A DNA stretch of 64,000 nt from Leptospira kanakyensis (GCF_004769235.1 NZ_RQFG01000019.1:558001-622000), one strand, 5' to 3'. Shown: positions 46,314 to 57,900, counted from the first letter of the stretch. The notes: a model not told the origin generated them from the letters alone. Numbers and translations: made by a program.

Positions 46314-49067
46314 TTAACCAAGACCCAACTCTTTTGTTACCTTCACTTTTCTTGTTCGAATTTCTTCCGGAGATTCTTCCTTTAGAATTTCATCTGGTTT
46401 GATTTTAAAGATGGGTTGTGCTTTTGTCACAATCTTTCCGTCTGAATCCACCATTAAGTTTTTCACAATGGTTCCACTGACTGGAGCAAGGATTTTGTTA
46501 AACATCTTCATTACTTCAATGATAAAGAGAGGTTGTCCCGCTTGAAAATGATCCCCTTCACTTATGAGCATAGGAAGGTTTGGAGCTTCTTTTGAGTAGA
46601 ACATTCCACCCATCGGAGCCACAATTTCATCCCCAGACATTTTTGGTGGAGGGTTCAGTGTTTTGATGAATGCATCCCTTGTGTCTTTGTTTTTGAATTC
46701 ATCTGGCACTACTCCATCCAAATCTGCATTTACGTCCAAACCAAAGAAGTTGGATTTGATACCGATTTTTGGAAGTAACAACAAAGTTTCAAGACCAGCT
46801 TGGAACCCGTTATGGCTTGCCACCGAAGCATTCCAAAGATCATCAGAAAGTGACTTGGATGGGTTTTTACCTTTTGCCAGTGCATCTGATAAATCTTTCC
46901 AAGTACTAAGACCTGTTCGAGTAGATAATTCAGAATAGAAAGCTTTGGCTTCTAAAAGTAAGTTGGCATCATGATCCCAAATCTTTTCAGAACTTGCTTT
47001 TTCTTCTGTTGTATCTAAGTTCAAATAGTAGTACAAAGAATCCAAAAATTGGATTGGGTTTTCATTGAAAGCCACATTGTTCCCTGTTCGAGTCCAAAGT
47101 TTTCCATCAAAGAATCCGAGGAATCCACCGAGTAAGTGTGGGTTCGCAAGGAGTCTTTCTAAAGGACGAATGACAAGGGTCATCTTTTTGTTTAGGACTT
47201 TTTTCAAATCTGCATCAGCAGCTTTTGTTTTTTCCGTCCAAAGATACTCTAAATCTAAATCATTGATGATAGATTGTAAGGAACCAATTCCTGCCAAATA
47301 CGAAATCATAAATGCCGTAGATGGTTTGAACATCGCATCCTTACCTAAAATCCACTGGATGAGACCATAGTGAACGAGTAAGTTGGTTTCAAGGTTTTGA
47401 CCCCTAAGCTCTGTTTTGCGAAGGATGTTACCCAAAATCTCTAAGTTCTCAGTTCGGCTTGTTCCATAAGAAACAATCAGAGCCACGTTAGAATCATAAG
47501 CTCCGGCTAGGTTGTAATGAACAAAGGCACCCGTATCAGGGTTACGAGTACAAATCCCTTGGTCATCTCTGATTTCTTCCGGTAGCGTTTTAGACCAGTT
47601 TTGGATGATCCCACCTGCGTGTGGTTGGAGTGCACGGTTTGTCGCATTGATCCGAACTTCTGCACCGGATACGTTGCGAACAATTCGTTCCGGTTTTGGA
47701 ACTCTTGGACCATGGATGGAAAGAACTGCCATTGCTTCCACAAGGGAATCAATGTAGAAAATATCATTCGGATCGTTCGGATTGGTGAACTTCATTTTGT
47801 ACACCATCTCTGTGACACGGTGTTCCACCTGAATCCTTGTGTTTACTTCCATAAAGAAGAAACTATTTCCTTCAACAATACATTCAAAAGTAGAAACAGA
47901 ATTCAAACGAATGGCCTTTCCAAACACTTCCGCTTGGTTTTCCATGTCTTTTAAAGTTTGAACATCTTTGTCGAGGATGGCTGCTTTTTTGGCATTTGAA
48001 GAACGAACGAGATCCGCTTCTTTTTGGAGTAACTCAACCGTTTGCGAAATTTCCAAAAGTTTTTGTTCATGCATCTGCAAAGAACAATCACGGCCCCCCA
48101 GAGACAAAGACCACTCTCCGTTACCAATGAGCTGGATTTCGTTATGGCGTGTGTTTTCAATGTTAAGTTCAATTAGGAAGTTTCTATTGGAACCAACAGC
48201 AGTAACTTTAGATTCCGCAAGGATTTCCATCACAGCAGCATCAATTTCAGATTTTTCACTGATGACACGTTGTCCCTTTCCACCACCACCACCGATGTAT
48301 TTGAACCGGATTCGTTTGCCTGGATACTTTTTCCAAATATCTTCACAAAGGATGGAAGATTCTTTTTGTAAGTCAGGGATGGAAGTGATGTCTATGGTTT
48401 TTTCATAAGAAAGTTGGAGTAAGTCTTCCGCATTGTCTTCCAATGCTTTGGAATCATTAAAAGAAAAGTTTAAGTTATTTTCTTTTGCAACTTTAAGAAG
48501 TCCATCTTTGGAATTTCCCGTTTTACGAAGTAAAGCAAGAGCAGTGATATTGTCGACCCCAGGAGTTACCGATACATTGAGACTTCTTGCGAGTTTTTTT
48601 GCTTCGTCTTTGGCACCAGCACCTTTGGCTACATGGGAACTTGGTCCCATAAAAGTGATCCCTGCTTTTTCAATGGCTTCGATGAATTCAGCATCTTCTG
48701 CCATAAATCCGTAACCGGCAAAGATATGAGTGTATCCATTGTCTTTGGTGATTCCAATGATTTGGCGGATGCGTTGTTCTTTCTCTTCCTTACCCGCTCC
48801 CATATAATCAGGAACTCGGTGGATATTTTCTGGGAATCGAAAGTTACGAAGTTCCGGAGCAAGAGCCTTTGGATAAACGATGGAATCTTTTTCGGAAAGT
48901 AAAATTCCGTATTCCTTCACACCAATCGCATCGAAAACATCCATGGTTTCCTTACGAACAGGGCCACGGCAAACAATCAGACATTTGATCGATTCCACAG
49001 TAAAGGAACGAATCCATGCAGACTCGGACTCTTGGAATTGAATGCGTTTTAAATTCTTATCTAACAT
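46314..49067 (-). CDS. Biotin-dependent acyl-CoA carboxylase, biotin carboxylase/BCCP subunit
   Basis: A 917-residue protein: biotin carboxylase fold with FAGYGFMAEDAEF, ATP-grasp glycine loop YIGGGGGKGQRVI and EVNTRIQVEHRVTEM, a long middle part of about 300 residues, and a C-terminal biotinyl domain with the biotin Lys in EVMKMFNK. This is longer than a usual alpha subunit (about 660), and the N-terminus differs from the common start. It carboxylates an acyl-CoA together with the beta subunit encoded 6 bases upstream. Substrate (acetyl-, propionyl- or other acyl-CoA) cannot be fixed here; leptospires live on fatty acids, which fits. Confidence 0.9.
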   Translation of the reverse strand: MLDKNLKRIQFQESESAWIRSFTVESIKCLIVCRGPVRKETMDVFDAIGVKEYGILLSEKDSIVYPKALAPELRNFRFPENIHRVPDYMGAGKEEKEQRIRQIIGITKDNGYTHIFAGYGFMAEDAEFIEAIEKAGITFMGPSSHVAKGAGAKDEAKKLARSLNVSVTPGVDNITALALLRKTGNSKDGLLKVAKENNLNFSFNDSKALEDNAEDLLQLSYEKTIDITSIPDLQKESSILCEDIWKKYPGKRIRFKYIGGGGGKGQRVISEKSEIDAAVMEILAESKVTAVGSNRNFLIELNIENTRHNEIQLIGNGEWSLSLGGRDCSLQMHEQKLLEISQTVELLQKEADLVRSSNAKKAAILDKDVQTLKDMENQAEVFGKAIRLNSVSTFECIVEGNSFFFMEVNTRIQVEHRVTEMVYKMKFTNPNDPNDIFYIDSLVEAMAVLSIHGPRVPKPERIVRNVSGAEVRINATNRALQPHAGGIIQNWSKTLPEEIRDDQGICTRNPDTGAFVHYNLAGAYDSNVALIVSYGTSRTENLEILGNILRKTELRGQNLETNLLVHYGLIQWILGKDAMFKPSTAFMISYLAGIGSLQSIINDLDLEYLWTEKTKAADADLKKVLNKKMTLVIRPLERLLANPHLLGGFLGFFDGKLWTRTGNNVAFNENPIQFLDSLYYYLNLDTTEEKASSEKIWDHDANLLLEAKAFYSELSTRTGLSTWKDLSDALAKGKNPSKSLSDDLWNASVASHNGFQAGLETLLLLPKIGIKSNFFGLDVNADLDGVVPDEFKNKDTRDAFIKTLNPPPKMSGDEIVAPMGGMFYSKEAPNLPMLISEGDHFQAGQPLFIIEVMKMFNKILAPVSGTIVKNLMVDSDGKIVTKAQPIFKIKPDEILKEESPEEIRTRKVKVTKELGLG

Positions 49068-49072
49068 GGAAA

Positions 49073-50719
49073 TTATTCAAACTCCCTTTGAGGGCCGGAC
49101 ATTTCTGCCGGTTTGTATTTGGACATGAGGAAACTCAAGTTTTTGGATAATACATTTCTTGTGTAACCTGGTAAAATGATGGAGGAAACAGAACCAAGAG
49201 AGAGTGCTTCTTTCGGATTCATCAGTTCTTTTTCGTATCGTTGACCGATTTCGAAAAGTTTGGCATCGCGAGTGGCGCTTGCTTCTTTTTCACTCATTCC
49301 TTTTTTCACATTGGCCAAAAACTCTTTTTGGATACTTGTGATTTCGTCTTTGTAAACATACTCTTTTCCTGCAGGACCCATTACAGCAATCCTTGCGGTA
49401 GGAAGTGCAAACACCATCGATGCTCCCGTAAAATAGGAGTTAAACGTAGCATAAGCTCCACCAAAGGCATTACGAATGATAAGAGTGAGTCTTGGAGTGC
49501 GAAGGTCAATGATAGAATCGAGGAGTTTTCTTCCTTCGAGAACAATCCCATTGTGTTCTTGGTCGCGTCCTGGTAAAAATCCAGTTGTATCTTCTACAAA
49601 TACCATAGGGATATTGTATAAGTTACAGAATCTTACAAAACGAGTTCCTTTGCGAGATGCTCCAATATCAATCTGACCAGAAGATACAGCAGAGTTATTG
49701 GCAAGAAATCCCACCACATGACCACCGATACGACCAAAAGCCGTTACGATGTTTCTTGCTCTTTGTGGTTGTAATTCAAAGAACTCACCATGGTCACAGA
49801 TTTGTTGTAAGTAAAGTGTGATGTCAAAAGGAGTGTTCATTCCTGTTGGGGAATTAAACGTTTTTCTAAAAAGAATGTCTTCTTCGTAAATGAACCTGTC
49901 TACCGGATCCGAAGTCGGATAAAACGGCGCAAAACTATGGTTATTATCTGGTAAATAATTCAGAAGACGGATGGCAGTTCTTAGAGAACCCAATTCATCG
50001 TTTGTCACAAGGTCGACTACCCCGGACTGTCCGTGAACTTTTGGCCCACCCAAATCCTCAGCAGAAATATCTTCCCCGAGAACAGACTTAACAACACCAG
50101 GTCCAGTGAGACCAAAGAAGGTTCCATCACATTGGATCATAAACGATCCCTGGCGAGGGAGGTAGGCTCCACCACCAGCATTGAAACCAAACATAAGCAT
50201 AACGGAAGGAACCACACCACTGATTTTGCGAAGTGCGGTAAAGGCTTCCGAATAACCGTCTAGTCCACCCACTCCCGCAGGAACGTAAGCACCGGCAGAG
50301 TCGTTCATCCCGATAAGAGGGATTCCGTGAGTCCCGGCCATTTGGATGAGGCGAGCAAGTTTACTACCGTTGGTTGCATCCATGGAACCAGCACGAAGGG
50401 TAAAGTCGTGTCCATAAACCGCTACATCTCGGCCTTTGATATTTAAAATTCCAGTAACAATCGAAGCTCCATCTAAGTTGGGGCCCCAGTTTTGGTAGGT
50501 GATATTAGGTTCTTCATCAGTAAGGACTTTGATCCTCTCCCAAACCGTCATACGGTTTTTGGAGTGTTGGACACGGATACGATCTTCTCCGCCTCCAAGG
50601 ATTGGTTTCTCTATGAGTTCCTTTCCTAGTTTGAGAGCATCATCATAAATTCCGGTTTGAGTTTCCGGAGCCTTAGTTTCTTTAAACGGGTTGTTTAGGG
50701 AATACTGCTTGGTTTCCAT
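49073..50719 (-). CDS. Acyl-CoA carboxylase, carboxyltransferase (beta) subunit
   Basis: A 548-residue crotonase-fold double-domain carboxyltransferase: N-half with [15 protein letters not shown] and [17 protein letters not shown] [44 protein letters not shown] and [14 protein letters not shown]-half with [17 protein letters not shown] and [13 protein letters not shown]. It transfers the carboxyl group from biotin to the acyl-CoA. It is 5 bases from the biotin subunit gene downstream, and about 47 bases after the STAS gene, so it may be partly co-transcribed with the partner-switch genes. Confidence 0.93.
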   Translation of the reverse strand: METKQYSLNNPFKETKAPETQTGIYDDALKLGKELIEKPILGGGEDRIRVQHSKNRMTVWERIKVLTDEEPNITYQNWGPNLDGASIVTGILNIKGRDVAVYGHDFTLRAGSMDATNGSKLARLIQMAGTHGIPLIGMNDSAGAYVPAGVGGLDGYSEAFTALRKISGVVPSVMLMFGFNAGGGAYLPRQGSFMIQCDGTFFGLTGPGVVKSVLGEDISAEDLGGPKVHGQSGVVDLVTNDELGSLRTAIRLLNYLPDNNHSFAPFYPTSDPVDRFIYEEDILFRKTFNSPTGMNTPFDITLYLQQICDHGEFFELQPQRARNIVTAFGRIGGHVVGFLANNSAVSSGQIDIGASRKGTRFVRFCNLYNIPMVFVEDTTGFLPGRDQEHNGIVLEGRKLLDSIIDLRTPRLTLIIRNAFGGAYATFNSYFTGASMVFALPTARIAVMGPAGKEYVYKDEITSIQKEFLANVKKGMSEKEASATRDAKLFEIGQRYEKELMNPKEALSLGSVSSIILPGYTRNVLSKNLSFLMSKYKPAEMSGPQREFE

Positions 50720-50766
50720 AAGTTTTTTTCCAATGTTTTGTTTAGGATCACTTAGAAAAGTGATTT

Positions 50767-51108
50767 TTACTGTAGGGCAGAGTCTAAATCAGGATAAATT
50801 GTAAATAGCTGCTGCATTCCAATGATATCGAATACTTTCTCTACTGCAGGTTGTAATCCACAGATAGAAATGCTTATTTTTTGCTCTTGGCAAAGGCGAA
50901 GTGTTGTGACGAGCAACCGAAGTCCTGCAGAAGAGATAAAGGGAACATCACTTAAATTAAAAATGACCGGTTTCCCCGCGGCACCAACGATGGCCATCAA
51001 ATCCTTTTCGATTTTATGTGTATTGTGAACGTCCAAATTGCCTTGGACATATACAACCATCTTGTTACCAACTACTTCCGAATGGATTCCAATTTTGTCT
51101 TCGTTCAT
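50767..51108 (-). CDS. STAS anti-sigma factor antagonist
   Basis: A 113-residue STAS protein of the RsbV/SpoIIAA type; the phosphorylatable Ser is in [11 protein letters not shown]. When dephosphorylated it would bind and remove an RsbW-type kinase from its target. Its start overlaps the stop of the fused SpoIIE-HATPase gene (ATGA), so the two are translated together, consistent with a cognate pair. A hairpin (50747-50764) lies just after its stop codon. Confidence 0.92.
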   Translation of the reverse strand: MNEDKIGIHSEVVGNKMVVYVQGNLDVHNTHKIEKDLMAIVGAAGKPVIFNLSDVPFISSAGLRLLVTTLRLCQEQKISISICGLQPAVEKVFDIIGMQQLFTIYPDLDSALQ

Positions 51109-53852
51109 ACGATTGTTTTCTCCAAATAGGTAATGTTTTGTTTCCCGTTGAAGTCATAGGACACTTTGTCCATTAGAGTCTCCATTAGATAAACGCCAAA
51201 TCCACCCTTCCGTTCCCCCTTAACATTGGCTTCTACGGAAGGTTTAGGGACTTTTTTTCTGTCAAAGGGTTTCCCCTCATCGATGAGAACAACCTTGAGG
51301 TTGTCTCCAATCAGTTCGATCCTACATTCAAAACTAGGATGGTCTAGTTCGGTTCCTTTGTAACTGTGCATGACGATATTGGTCGCTGCTTCATCCAAAG
51401 ATATCAGAATATCATCAAAGGCAAAGGGTTTTGTGATTTTGCCTTCTAAATGTTCAGAAATAAAATCGCGAAGTTTGGGAATTTCGTCGGGCATAGCCGG
51501 GAAAGTCCTGGAGATTTCAAAACTAGTCACTTCTGCAAATTTGAGAATCATCACAGTAAAGTCATCGTATTGTTCATCAGAGCGGGAGAACTCTCGGATA
51601 TCATCATAAACCTCTTCCACGATTTTCTCTGAAGATTCGTTCCTTCGTTCAATGATAAAATTGATAAAACGATCGAGGCCATATTCCTCTTCTTCTGGAT
51701 TTTTTTCTTCGATGGCTCCATCCGTATAAAAAACCAAAATGTCACCGGGTTCAATTTGTATTTCCCCACCTTGGTAGTTGGTTTGAGGGACAACACCTAA
51801 TGGTGCCCCCTTACCTTTCAGAAGTTCAAAACTTCCATCTTTACGAATCCAAATTTGGTCGTTGTGACCCGCAGAGGCAAATTTCAAAGTTCGAGTCCGT
51901 CTTTGGTAATTGACTAGGAACAAGGTTACAAACATTCCCGACTGAGAATCTTCATAAATCAATTGGTTGGCACGAAACAAAAGTTCCGAAGGAGAAAGGT
52001 CTGTGGTTCGGGAAAGTGTACGAATGATCGAACTAGACATGGCCATAAAAATGGCGGCAGGTAAACTTTTTCCAGACACATCAGCCACTAAAAACGAATA
52101 CTGATCGTCCCCAAAAGAATGGAAATCATAGAAGTCACCTGACACTTCTTTGGCGGCAACAGACATCACTCCCAAATCAAACAGTGGAGATTGTAAGAGA
52201 GAATTGGGTAAAATATTGTTTTGGATTTTTCTTGTAATTTCGATTTCTTTTTCGATCGATTTTTTAGTGATAATTTCTTGGTTTAATCGTAAGTTTTCGT
52301 AAGCCTTTGCGAGTGGTGACGAAAGGGTTTTTAGCATACGAAGGTCTGTTTCATTAAAAGAATGAGCCGATTGTTTTCCACTCACATAAAGTGCAGCACG
52401 TAAGTTCCCACCACGAGGAGCAATGGGAAGGATTAGAAAATTTTTCTTTAAGGTATAAAACTCTAATTCCAAAAAGGATTCTTCCAGTTGTGGGGAAACA
52501 ACTGCCATCCGAGGATTTCCCGATTCCATAAGGCTTAGGAAAAGCCTACTTTCTGGCATTGGGAAAAAAGACTCTCTCACAATCCCGAGTTGCCTTGCAT
52601 ACACTTGAATTCGGTTTTTGTTTTTTTCCTCGATAATCACCATTCCGGCATCTTCGCATGACAATTCTTTGGTGAGGATACTCAAAGTTTTGGACATTAG
52701 ACCCAGTTCGTCATGAGATTCTAGGACGGCTTGTCCTAAGTCAAATATGGATTCAAGTGTACTTAACTTTTGTTTGAGTTCTAAGTTGGTATCGTTTAAG
52801 TTTTCAAGAAGTCTCGTTTTTTGAATGGCAACGGCACAAGCACTGGAAAAAGACAAAAATGTATCAATATCATCCTGACTAAAATTATTTCGGTCAATGG
52901 TATTAATTGCTTCGATCACACCAATGACTTCGTCCCCTACAATTAAGGGACTTGCGAGAATATTTCGTGTAATGAAATTTGATGCCTTATCTACATCCCG
53001 AAAGACACGATTGTCATTTTGCGCATCGTTAATGATCATTGGCTGTTTGGTCACAGCCACGGTTCCCGCAATCCCTTGCCCCACGGGAACCTTGATTTTA
53101 GCCACTTCTTCGCGTTTTTCGCCCGTCACCGTGTGAAAGATAAGATATTCTTTTTTGTCATCTAACAAAAGTAAAGAGCTTGCTTCTGTTCGAAATACGG
53201 ATTTTGCAGATTCCATGACCATCACAAGAACCTGTCCCAAGTCCACACTCGTGTTTATTAAAACTGCAACCCGAATGATCTCCTCTAAGAAGTATTGAAG
53301 GCGATTGTTATTGTTATGAATATTGGCGTTATCGATAAGAAGTAAAATGGAGGTAGTAAGAGAATTAAAAAATTGTGGTTCTGCTTCCGAAAGAACCGTA
53401 TCTTTAAAGAGTGCATTGAGATTAGCACTAAAGTAATTGATTAGATCCAAATCCTGTTCAGAAAAATTTTGGAAGTGTTTGATCCCTTCTAAAACAAGAA
53501 CTCCGAGAGACAAGTCCCCTATTTCATCGCCCACGTAACAAGCAATATATGATTCAGCAAGGGGGCCAAGGGATTCTTTTAAGTGAGAACCTTTTTTGAT
53601 GAGGATACTTTTGCGAGTTTTAAAAACATGTTTGGCGATGGAACCAGCAGTGGATTTGTCATTCACCAAACCAAAACGACTTAAATTTCCTCTTTCGTTT
53701 CGGAAATAAAACGCTGCTGATTTTGCAGATACAAGTCGTTTTGCCTGACCCAGAATAAAATGATACAGGTCATCCAGTTCAGATGAAGAAGAGAGGTAAA
53801 ATCCACCTTCTTCATTTTTTCGGATGATCGGCGGGAGCACGCTGGGTTTCAA
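51105..53852 (-). CDS. Multi-GAF SpoIIE phosphatase fused to an RsbW-like kinase
   Basis: A 915-residue soluble protein. Three GAF-like regions lie at about 25-170, 195-345 (PVGQGIAGTVA) and 365-510. A helix then leads to a PP2C/SpoIIE phosphatase domain (about 550-765: VSGDFYDFH, VADVSGKSLPAA, SAGHNDQ, FYTDGAIEEKN). The last about 135 residues are an RsbW-type HATPase (ISLDEAATNIVMHSYKG, ending GGFGVYLMETLMD). Phosphatase and opposing Ser kinase are thus on one chain. The partner antagonist is encoded next; a coiled-coil gene precedes. Small-molecule or redox signals sensed by GAF are inferred. Confidence 0.9.
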   Translation of the reverse strand: MKPSVLPPIIRKNEEGGFYLSSSSELDDLYHFILGQAKRLVSAKSAAFYFRNERGNLSRFGLVNDKSTAGSIAKHVFKTRKSILIKKGSHLKESLGPLAESYIACYVGDEIGDLSLGVLVLEGIKHFQNFSEQDLDLINYFSANLNALFKDTVLSEAEPQFFNSLTTSILLLIDNANIHNNNNRLQYFLEEIIRVAVLINTSVDLGQVLVMVMESAKSVFRTEASSLLLLDDKKEYLIFHTVTGEKREEVAKIKVPVGQGIAGTVAVTKQPMIINDAQNDNRVFRDVDKASNFITRNILASPLIVGDEVIGVIEAINTIDRNNFSQDDIDTFLSFSSACAVAIQKTRLLENLNDTNLELKQKLSTLESIFDLGQAVLESHDELGLMSKTLSILTKELSCEDAGMVIIEEKNKNRIQVYARQLGIVRESFFPMPESRLFLSLMESGNPRMAVVSPQLEESFLELEFYTLKKNFLILPIAPRGGNLRAALYVSGKQSAHSFNETDLRMLKTLSSPLAKAYENLRLNQEIITKKSIEKEIEITRKIQNNILPNSLLQSPLFDLGVMSVAAKEVSGDFYDFHSFGDDQYSFLVADVSGKSLPAAIFMAMSSSIIRTLSRTTDLSPSELLFRANQLIYEDSQSGMFVTLFLVNYQRRTRTLKFASAGHNDQIWIRKDGSFELLKGKGAPLGVVPQTNYQGGEIQIEPGDILVFYTDGAIEEKNPEEEEYGLDRFINFIIERRNESSEKIVEEVYDDIREFSRSDEQYDDFTVMILKFAEVTSFEISRTFPAMPDEIPKLRDFISEHLEGKITKPFAFDDILISLDEAATNIVMHSYKGTELDHPSFECRIELIGDNLKVVLIDEGKPFDRKKVPKPSVEANVKGERKGGFGVYLMETLMDKVSYDFNGKQNITYLEKTIV

Positions 53853-53856
53853 TGGT

Positions 53857-54168
53857 TTAATCTTTGTTAAATTTTAGTGATTCTTCTCTTAGTTTACGAT
53901 TTGCATCTTCCAGTGACTTAATTTTGTCGAAAGCAGACATGAGTTCGTCTCGACTGAGATTGGATACCATTGAACTTGCTTGGACTGTTTCTTTAGCTTC
54001 CCTAAGTTCCATTCGAGAATAGTCGATGATTTGTTCGTACATACGAATGATCTCATCTGCATTTGCTAATTCTTGTTCGTTTAGTCTAAGAACTTTTTCA
54101 TAGCCTTTGATGATATCCGATTGGATTTTCAGTTTTTTAGTCAGTTCTTCTACCGTATCTTGTCCCAT
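53857..54168 (-). CDS. Hypothetical coiled-coil protein
   Basis: A 103-residue, almost wholly helical and charged protein with heptad character along nearly its whole length (EELTKKLKIQSDIIKGYEKV, LNEQELANADEIIRMYEQII). No enzymatic motifs. It begins the leftward operon that continues with the GAF-SpoIIE-kinase gene 4 bases on, so it may tether or oligomerise that protein. It has no recognised family. Confidence 0.7.
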   Translation of the reverse strand: MGQDTVEELTKKLKIQSDIIKGYEKVLRLNEQELANADEIIRMYEQIIDYSRMELREAKETVQASSMVSNLSRDELMSAFDKIKSLEDANRKLREESLKFNKD

Positions 54169-54203
54169 AAAATCTCTGGTTCCTTAGCCATTTTGGGATT
54201 CTG

Positions 54204-54209
54204 TTGACA
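54204..54209 (+). promoter_or_regulatory. Possible -35 box of the tRNA-Ala gene
   Basis: TTGACA stands 34 bases before the first base of tRNA-Ala. A good -10 at the ideal distance is not evident (TTGGAT at 54230 is the nearest), so the promoter call is weak. Confidence 0.3.
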
Positions 54210-54243
54210 AGCAAACGCTGTCACCCACCTTGGATTAGCACAA

Positions 54244-54316
<73 letters not shown>

Positions 54317-54430
54317 AAATCCCTCCCGAGATTTCAGCGTTCTAAGCCTCCCCTGTCAAATTCTTTTTCATTTGGATAGGAGATCACTTGATCAATCAGT
54401 GACCTTTTTCAATCTATTCCATATTAGATT

Positions 54431-54970
54431 ATGGCTGTTAGAAAAATCCTCAAGATTGGCAATCCCTTACTCCGTCAAACGAGCGAAGACGTAACTGAAT
54501 CCGAAATCCAAACCAAGGATTTTAAAAAACTGATTCGAGATATGTTCGAAACCATGCGTCACGCAGAAGGTGTGGGTCTTGCTGCCCCTCAAATTGGTGT
54601 TATGAAAAAATTGGTAGTTGTTGGCCAAGAGGATGACAACGGTAGGTATCCAGGAACTCCCGAAGTTCCAAACCAAATCATCCTCAATCCAGAAATCACC
54701 CCTCTTTCTGGGCCCGGCGAAGGATTCTGGGAAGGTTGTCTATCGGTTCCCGGAATGCGTGGTTACGTGGAAAGACCTGATAAAATTCGAATGAAATGGC
54801 GAGATGAAAATTTCGAAGAACATGAAGAAATCATTGAAGGTTACCGAGCCATTGTATTACAACACGAATGCGATCACCTATTCGGCGTTCTTTATGTAGA
54901 TCGACTCAAAAGCACAAAGTTATTCGGTTACAACGAAGACATTGATACTGCAGGTAAATTGTTAGATTAA
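54431..54970 (+). CDS. def: Peptide deformylase
   Basis: Removes formyl from nascent proteins. The 179-residue enzyme carries all three motifs: [10 protein letters not shown] (about 47-56), EGCLSVPG with metal ligand Cys103, and HECDH at 145-149 supplying His ligands and the catalytic Glu146. Start ATG; about 115 bases after tRNA-Ala. The RND pump gene follows 27 bases later. Confidence 0.96.
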   Translation: MAVRKILKIGNPLLRQTSEDVTESEIQTKDFKKLIRDMFETMRHAEGVGLAAPQIGVMKKLVVVGQEDDNGRYPGTPEVPNQIILNPEITPLSGPGEGFWEGCLSVPGMRGYVERPDKIRMKWRDENFEEHEEIIEGYRAIVLQHECDHLFGVLYVDRLKSTKLFGYNEDIDTAGKLLD

Positions 54971-54997
54971 ATAGTTTTTCTCTCCAAAAGGAGCCAT

Positions 54998-57900
54998 ATG
55001 GGCACATCCATCGTTGAGTATTTTCTTTCGAAGAGTTTATTCGTAAACCTTCTTACCTTTCTCATTCTCCTCGTGGGTGGATTCACTGCTGCCACGATGA
55101 ACCGCGAAGCATTTCCCAATATCAATTTTGATATTGTCAGTGTCACAACTGTTTATCCAGGTGCGGCACCTGCTGATGTGGAAAAATTAGTCACCAAACC
55201 TTTAGAAGATGCTATCAAAGAAGTAGATGGAATCAAAGAATTCCGATCAGCTTCTTTGGAGAACCGATCAGGCATCATCATCACCATTGATCCCAATACC
55301 AAAAATACACAAAAGGTAGTTGATGATTTAAAATCAGCAATTGATCGGATCCAAGATCTACCAGAAGAGGTAGAAGATCCCATAGTCACAGAAATCACAA
55401 CAGCAAGGCAACCAGTCATTGAAATTCATTTAAGTTCAGGTCTAAAAGACGGTAAACCCTTGTTAAATGGAAAAGAACTACGTGACCAAGCAAAAATTTT
55501 AGAAGAAAAACTAAAAGACCTACCTTCCGTTGCAAGAATCACTAAACGTGGTTGGCGAGAAAGGGAAATGAAGGTGGATTTGGATCCAGACAAACTGCGA
55601 GCTCTTTCCTTGTCTTCTACCCAAGTCATCAATGCCCTCCGCCTAAGAAATATTAATTTCCCCGGTGGAAATATCAATGAAAGTACTCGAGAAATCATCG
55701 TTCGCACTGTTGGTGAATTTGATACCGCAGAAGAAATTGCCAATGTATTTGTGCGTTCCAATGACGCCGGACGTTCTGTACGCATTCGAGATGTAGCTCA
55801 TGTTACGGAAGGATTTGAGGATTCAGAATATTTAGACAAATCCAATGGTAATATTGCCATTGCACTAACAGTCATCAAAAGGGAAAAAGCAGATGCCATC
55901 ACTGTTGTCGATGATTCCAAACTAGTTGTAGAAGAATTTATTAAATCCACAGGTGGAACTGTAAAACACGCATTTGTCAATGACCTTTCTAAATACATCA
56001 GAAGAAGGCTTGGCGTTTTAACATCCAATGCAGTCTCAGGACTTTTTCTCGTAACTGCATCCTTATTTGTGTTTCTCGGATGGAGGATGGCTCTGATGAC
56101 TGCCCTCGGGATTCCGATCTCGATTGCTATGACCTTTGTGGCAATGAATTATATGGGATTAACTTTAAACTTAATCTCTATGATGGGACTCATCATTGTT
56201 GTGGGAATTTTAGTGGATGATGCCATCATCATTTGTGAAAACGTCTACCGCCATTTGGAAATGGGCGAAGAACCGTTCGAAGCTGCCATGCGAGGAACAA
56301 GCGAAGTTTTAGCTCCCGTAACCGCTACCGTGACAACAACGATCGCGGCTTTTGGACCGATGTTATTTATGACGGGAATTTTTGGAAAGTTCATCCATTC
56401 CATTCCTCTCGTTGTGATCCTCTCTTTATGTAGTTCTTTATTTGAAGCTTTTTTTATGTTACCTTCCCACTTGTATGATGTGAGTAAAACCACTGATATG
56501 AAAGGAGAAGTAAAAGAAGAATCTCATTGGTTTGTGAAATTTAAAGAACAAACCTATTTACCCCTCCTTAGTTTTGCACTGAAGAATCGTTGGAAGATGA
56601 TAGGCCTTCTTATGGGGCTATTTGTGTTTTCGTTAGCAATTCAGGTGAAATTCGGAAAATTTAAACTTTTTCCAGGAGCCATTGAAACCTTCCAAGTCAG
56701 AATCACTGCAGAAACGGGTTTAAAATTAGAAGAAACAGATCGTTTCATTCGAGCCATTGAAGATGCCGTAGGAAAACTTCCTGAGGGGGAAGTGGAAAAC
56801 TATATCTCTCGTGTGGGCATCATCCAAAAAGATCCGAATGATCCTTTTACCAAACGAGGGAAAAATTACGCACAAGTGATGGTATATTTAACCCCTGATG
56901 ATAATAGAGAAAGATCTACAGAAACAATCATTGAAGTAGTGCGCCAAAACACCAAATTCATGTTAAATGAAAAAGCACTTCTCCTTTTGGAAGAAAAACT
57001 GGCAAAAGAAAATACTTCATCACCTAAGGTAGAAAACATAACTCCGAAAGAAGAAGTTCCGAGGGAGTATCTTTCTTTAAAGGGAAAACTTGTTAATTTA
57101 GAATTCGAAAAACTTGCCGGCGGTCCACCTGTAGGAAAACCTGTTGCGATTGAAATCAAAGGAGATGACTTTGCCACCTTACTCAAAATTGGTGGGGAGT
57201 TCAAAGCAGCCCTTGCAAAAATCAATGGGGTCACAGATATCGGCGATGATTTTAACGAAGGAAAGGATGAGATCCGTGTTTCTGTTGACGAATCACTTGC
57301 TTCCTTTGCAGGAGTGAACGTCCAATCAGTTTCCCTTGCCATCAACACCGCCTTACAAGGAACAGTATCCACAAAAATCAAACGGGCAGATGAAGAAGTA
57401 GATGTAAGGGTTCGTTTTCCAGAAGAATATCGAGCCTCCCTCACCCATTTAAACAAAGTTTATGTCAATAACCTAACCGGTAACTTAATCCCAGTCTCTC
57501 GACTGACAAGTTATGATAGAAACCCAGGACGAGCCTCCATCAATCATTTGGATGGCAAACGTTTGTTAACGGTAACTTCCAATATCGATGAAACAGTTTC
57601 TACTTCTAGGCAAGTCAATATAGAGGCAAAAAAACTCACAGAAGGAATCATCGCCAAATACCCGGGTTATTCAGTGCGTTTTTCAGGAGAAAACAAAGAT
57701 ACAGAAGAGTCGATGGCATCCCTCGGCAGGGCTTTTCTTGTGGGACTTCTCATTATCTATATGATTCTCGCATCCCTTTTCCGCTCCCTCGCCCAACCAC
57801 TGATTGTGATGAGTGCCATTCCCTTTGCGGTGATTGGTGTGATTTTTGCCTTTTTACTACACGGGCAACCGTTCTCTTTCCTTGCCTTTCTTGGAATCAT

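Noticed and set aside
47968..48408. 146-codon plus-strand ORF inside the biotin carboxylase gene
   Set aside because: Antisense shadow of ATP-grasp coding sequence; no independent support.
50747..50764. ATCACTT/AAGTGAT hairpin followed by TTTTT on the plus strand
   Set aside because: A good terminator shape for rightward transcription, but the flanking genes on both sides run leftward; on the minus strand no U run follows, so I did not call it.
56866..57456. 196-codon minus-strand ORF inside the RND pump gene
   Set aside because: Ser/Phe-rich antisense shadow of a gene with strong conserved motifs; no ribosome-binding site or domain.
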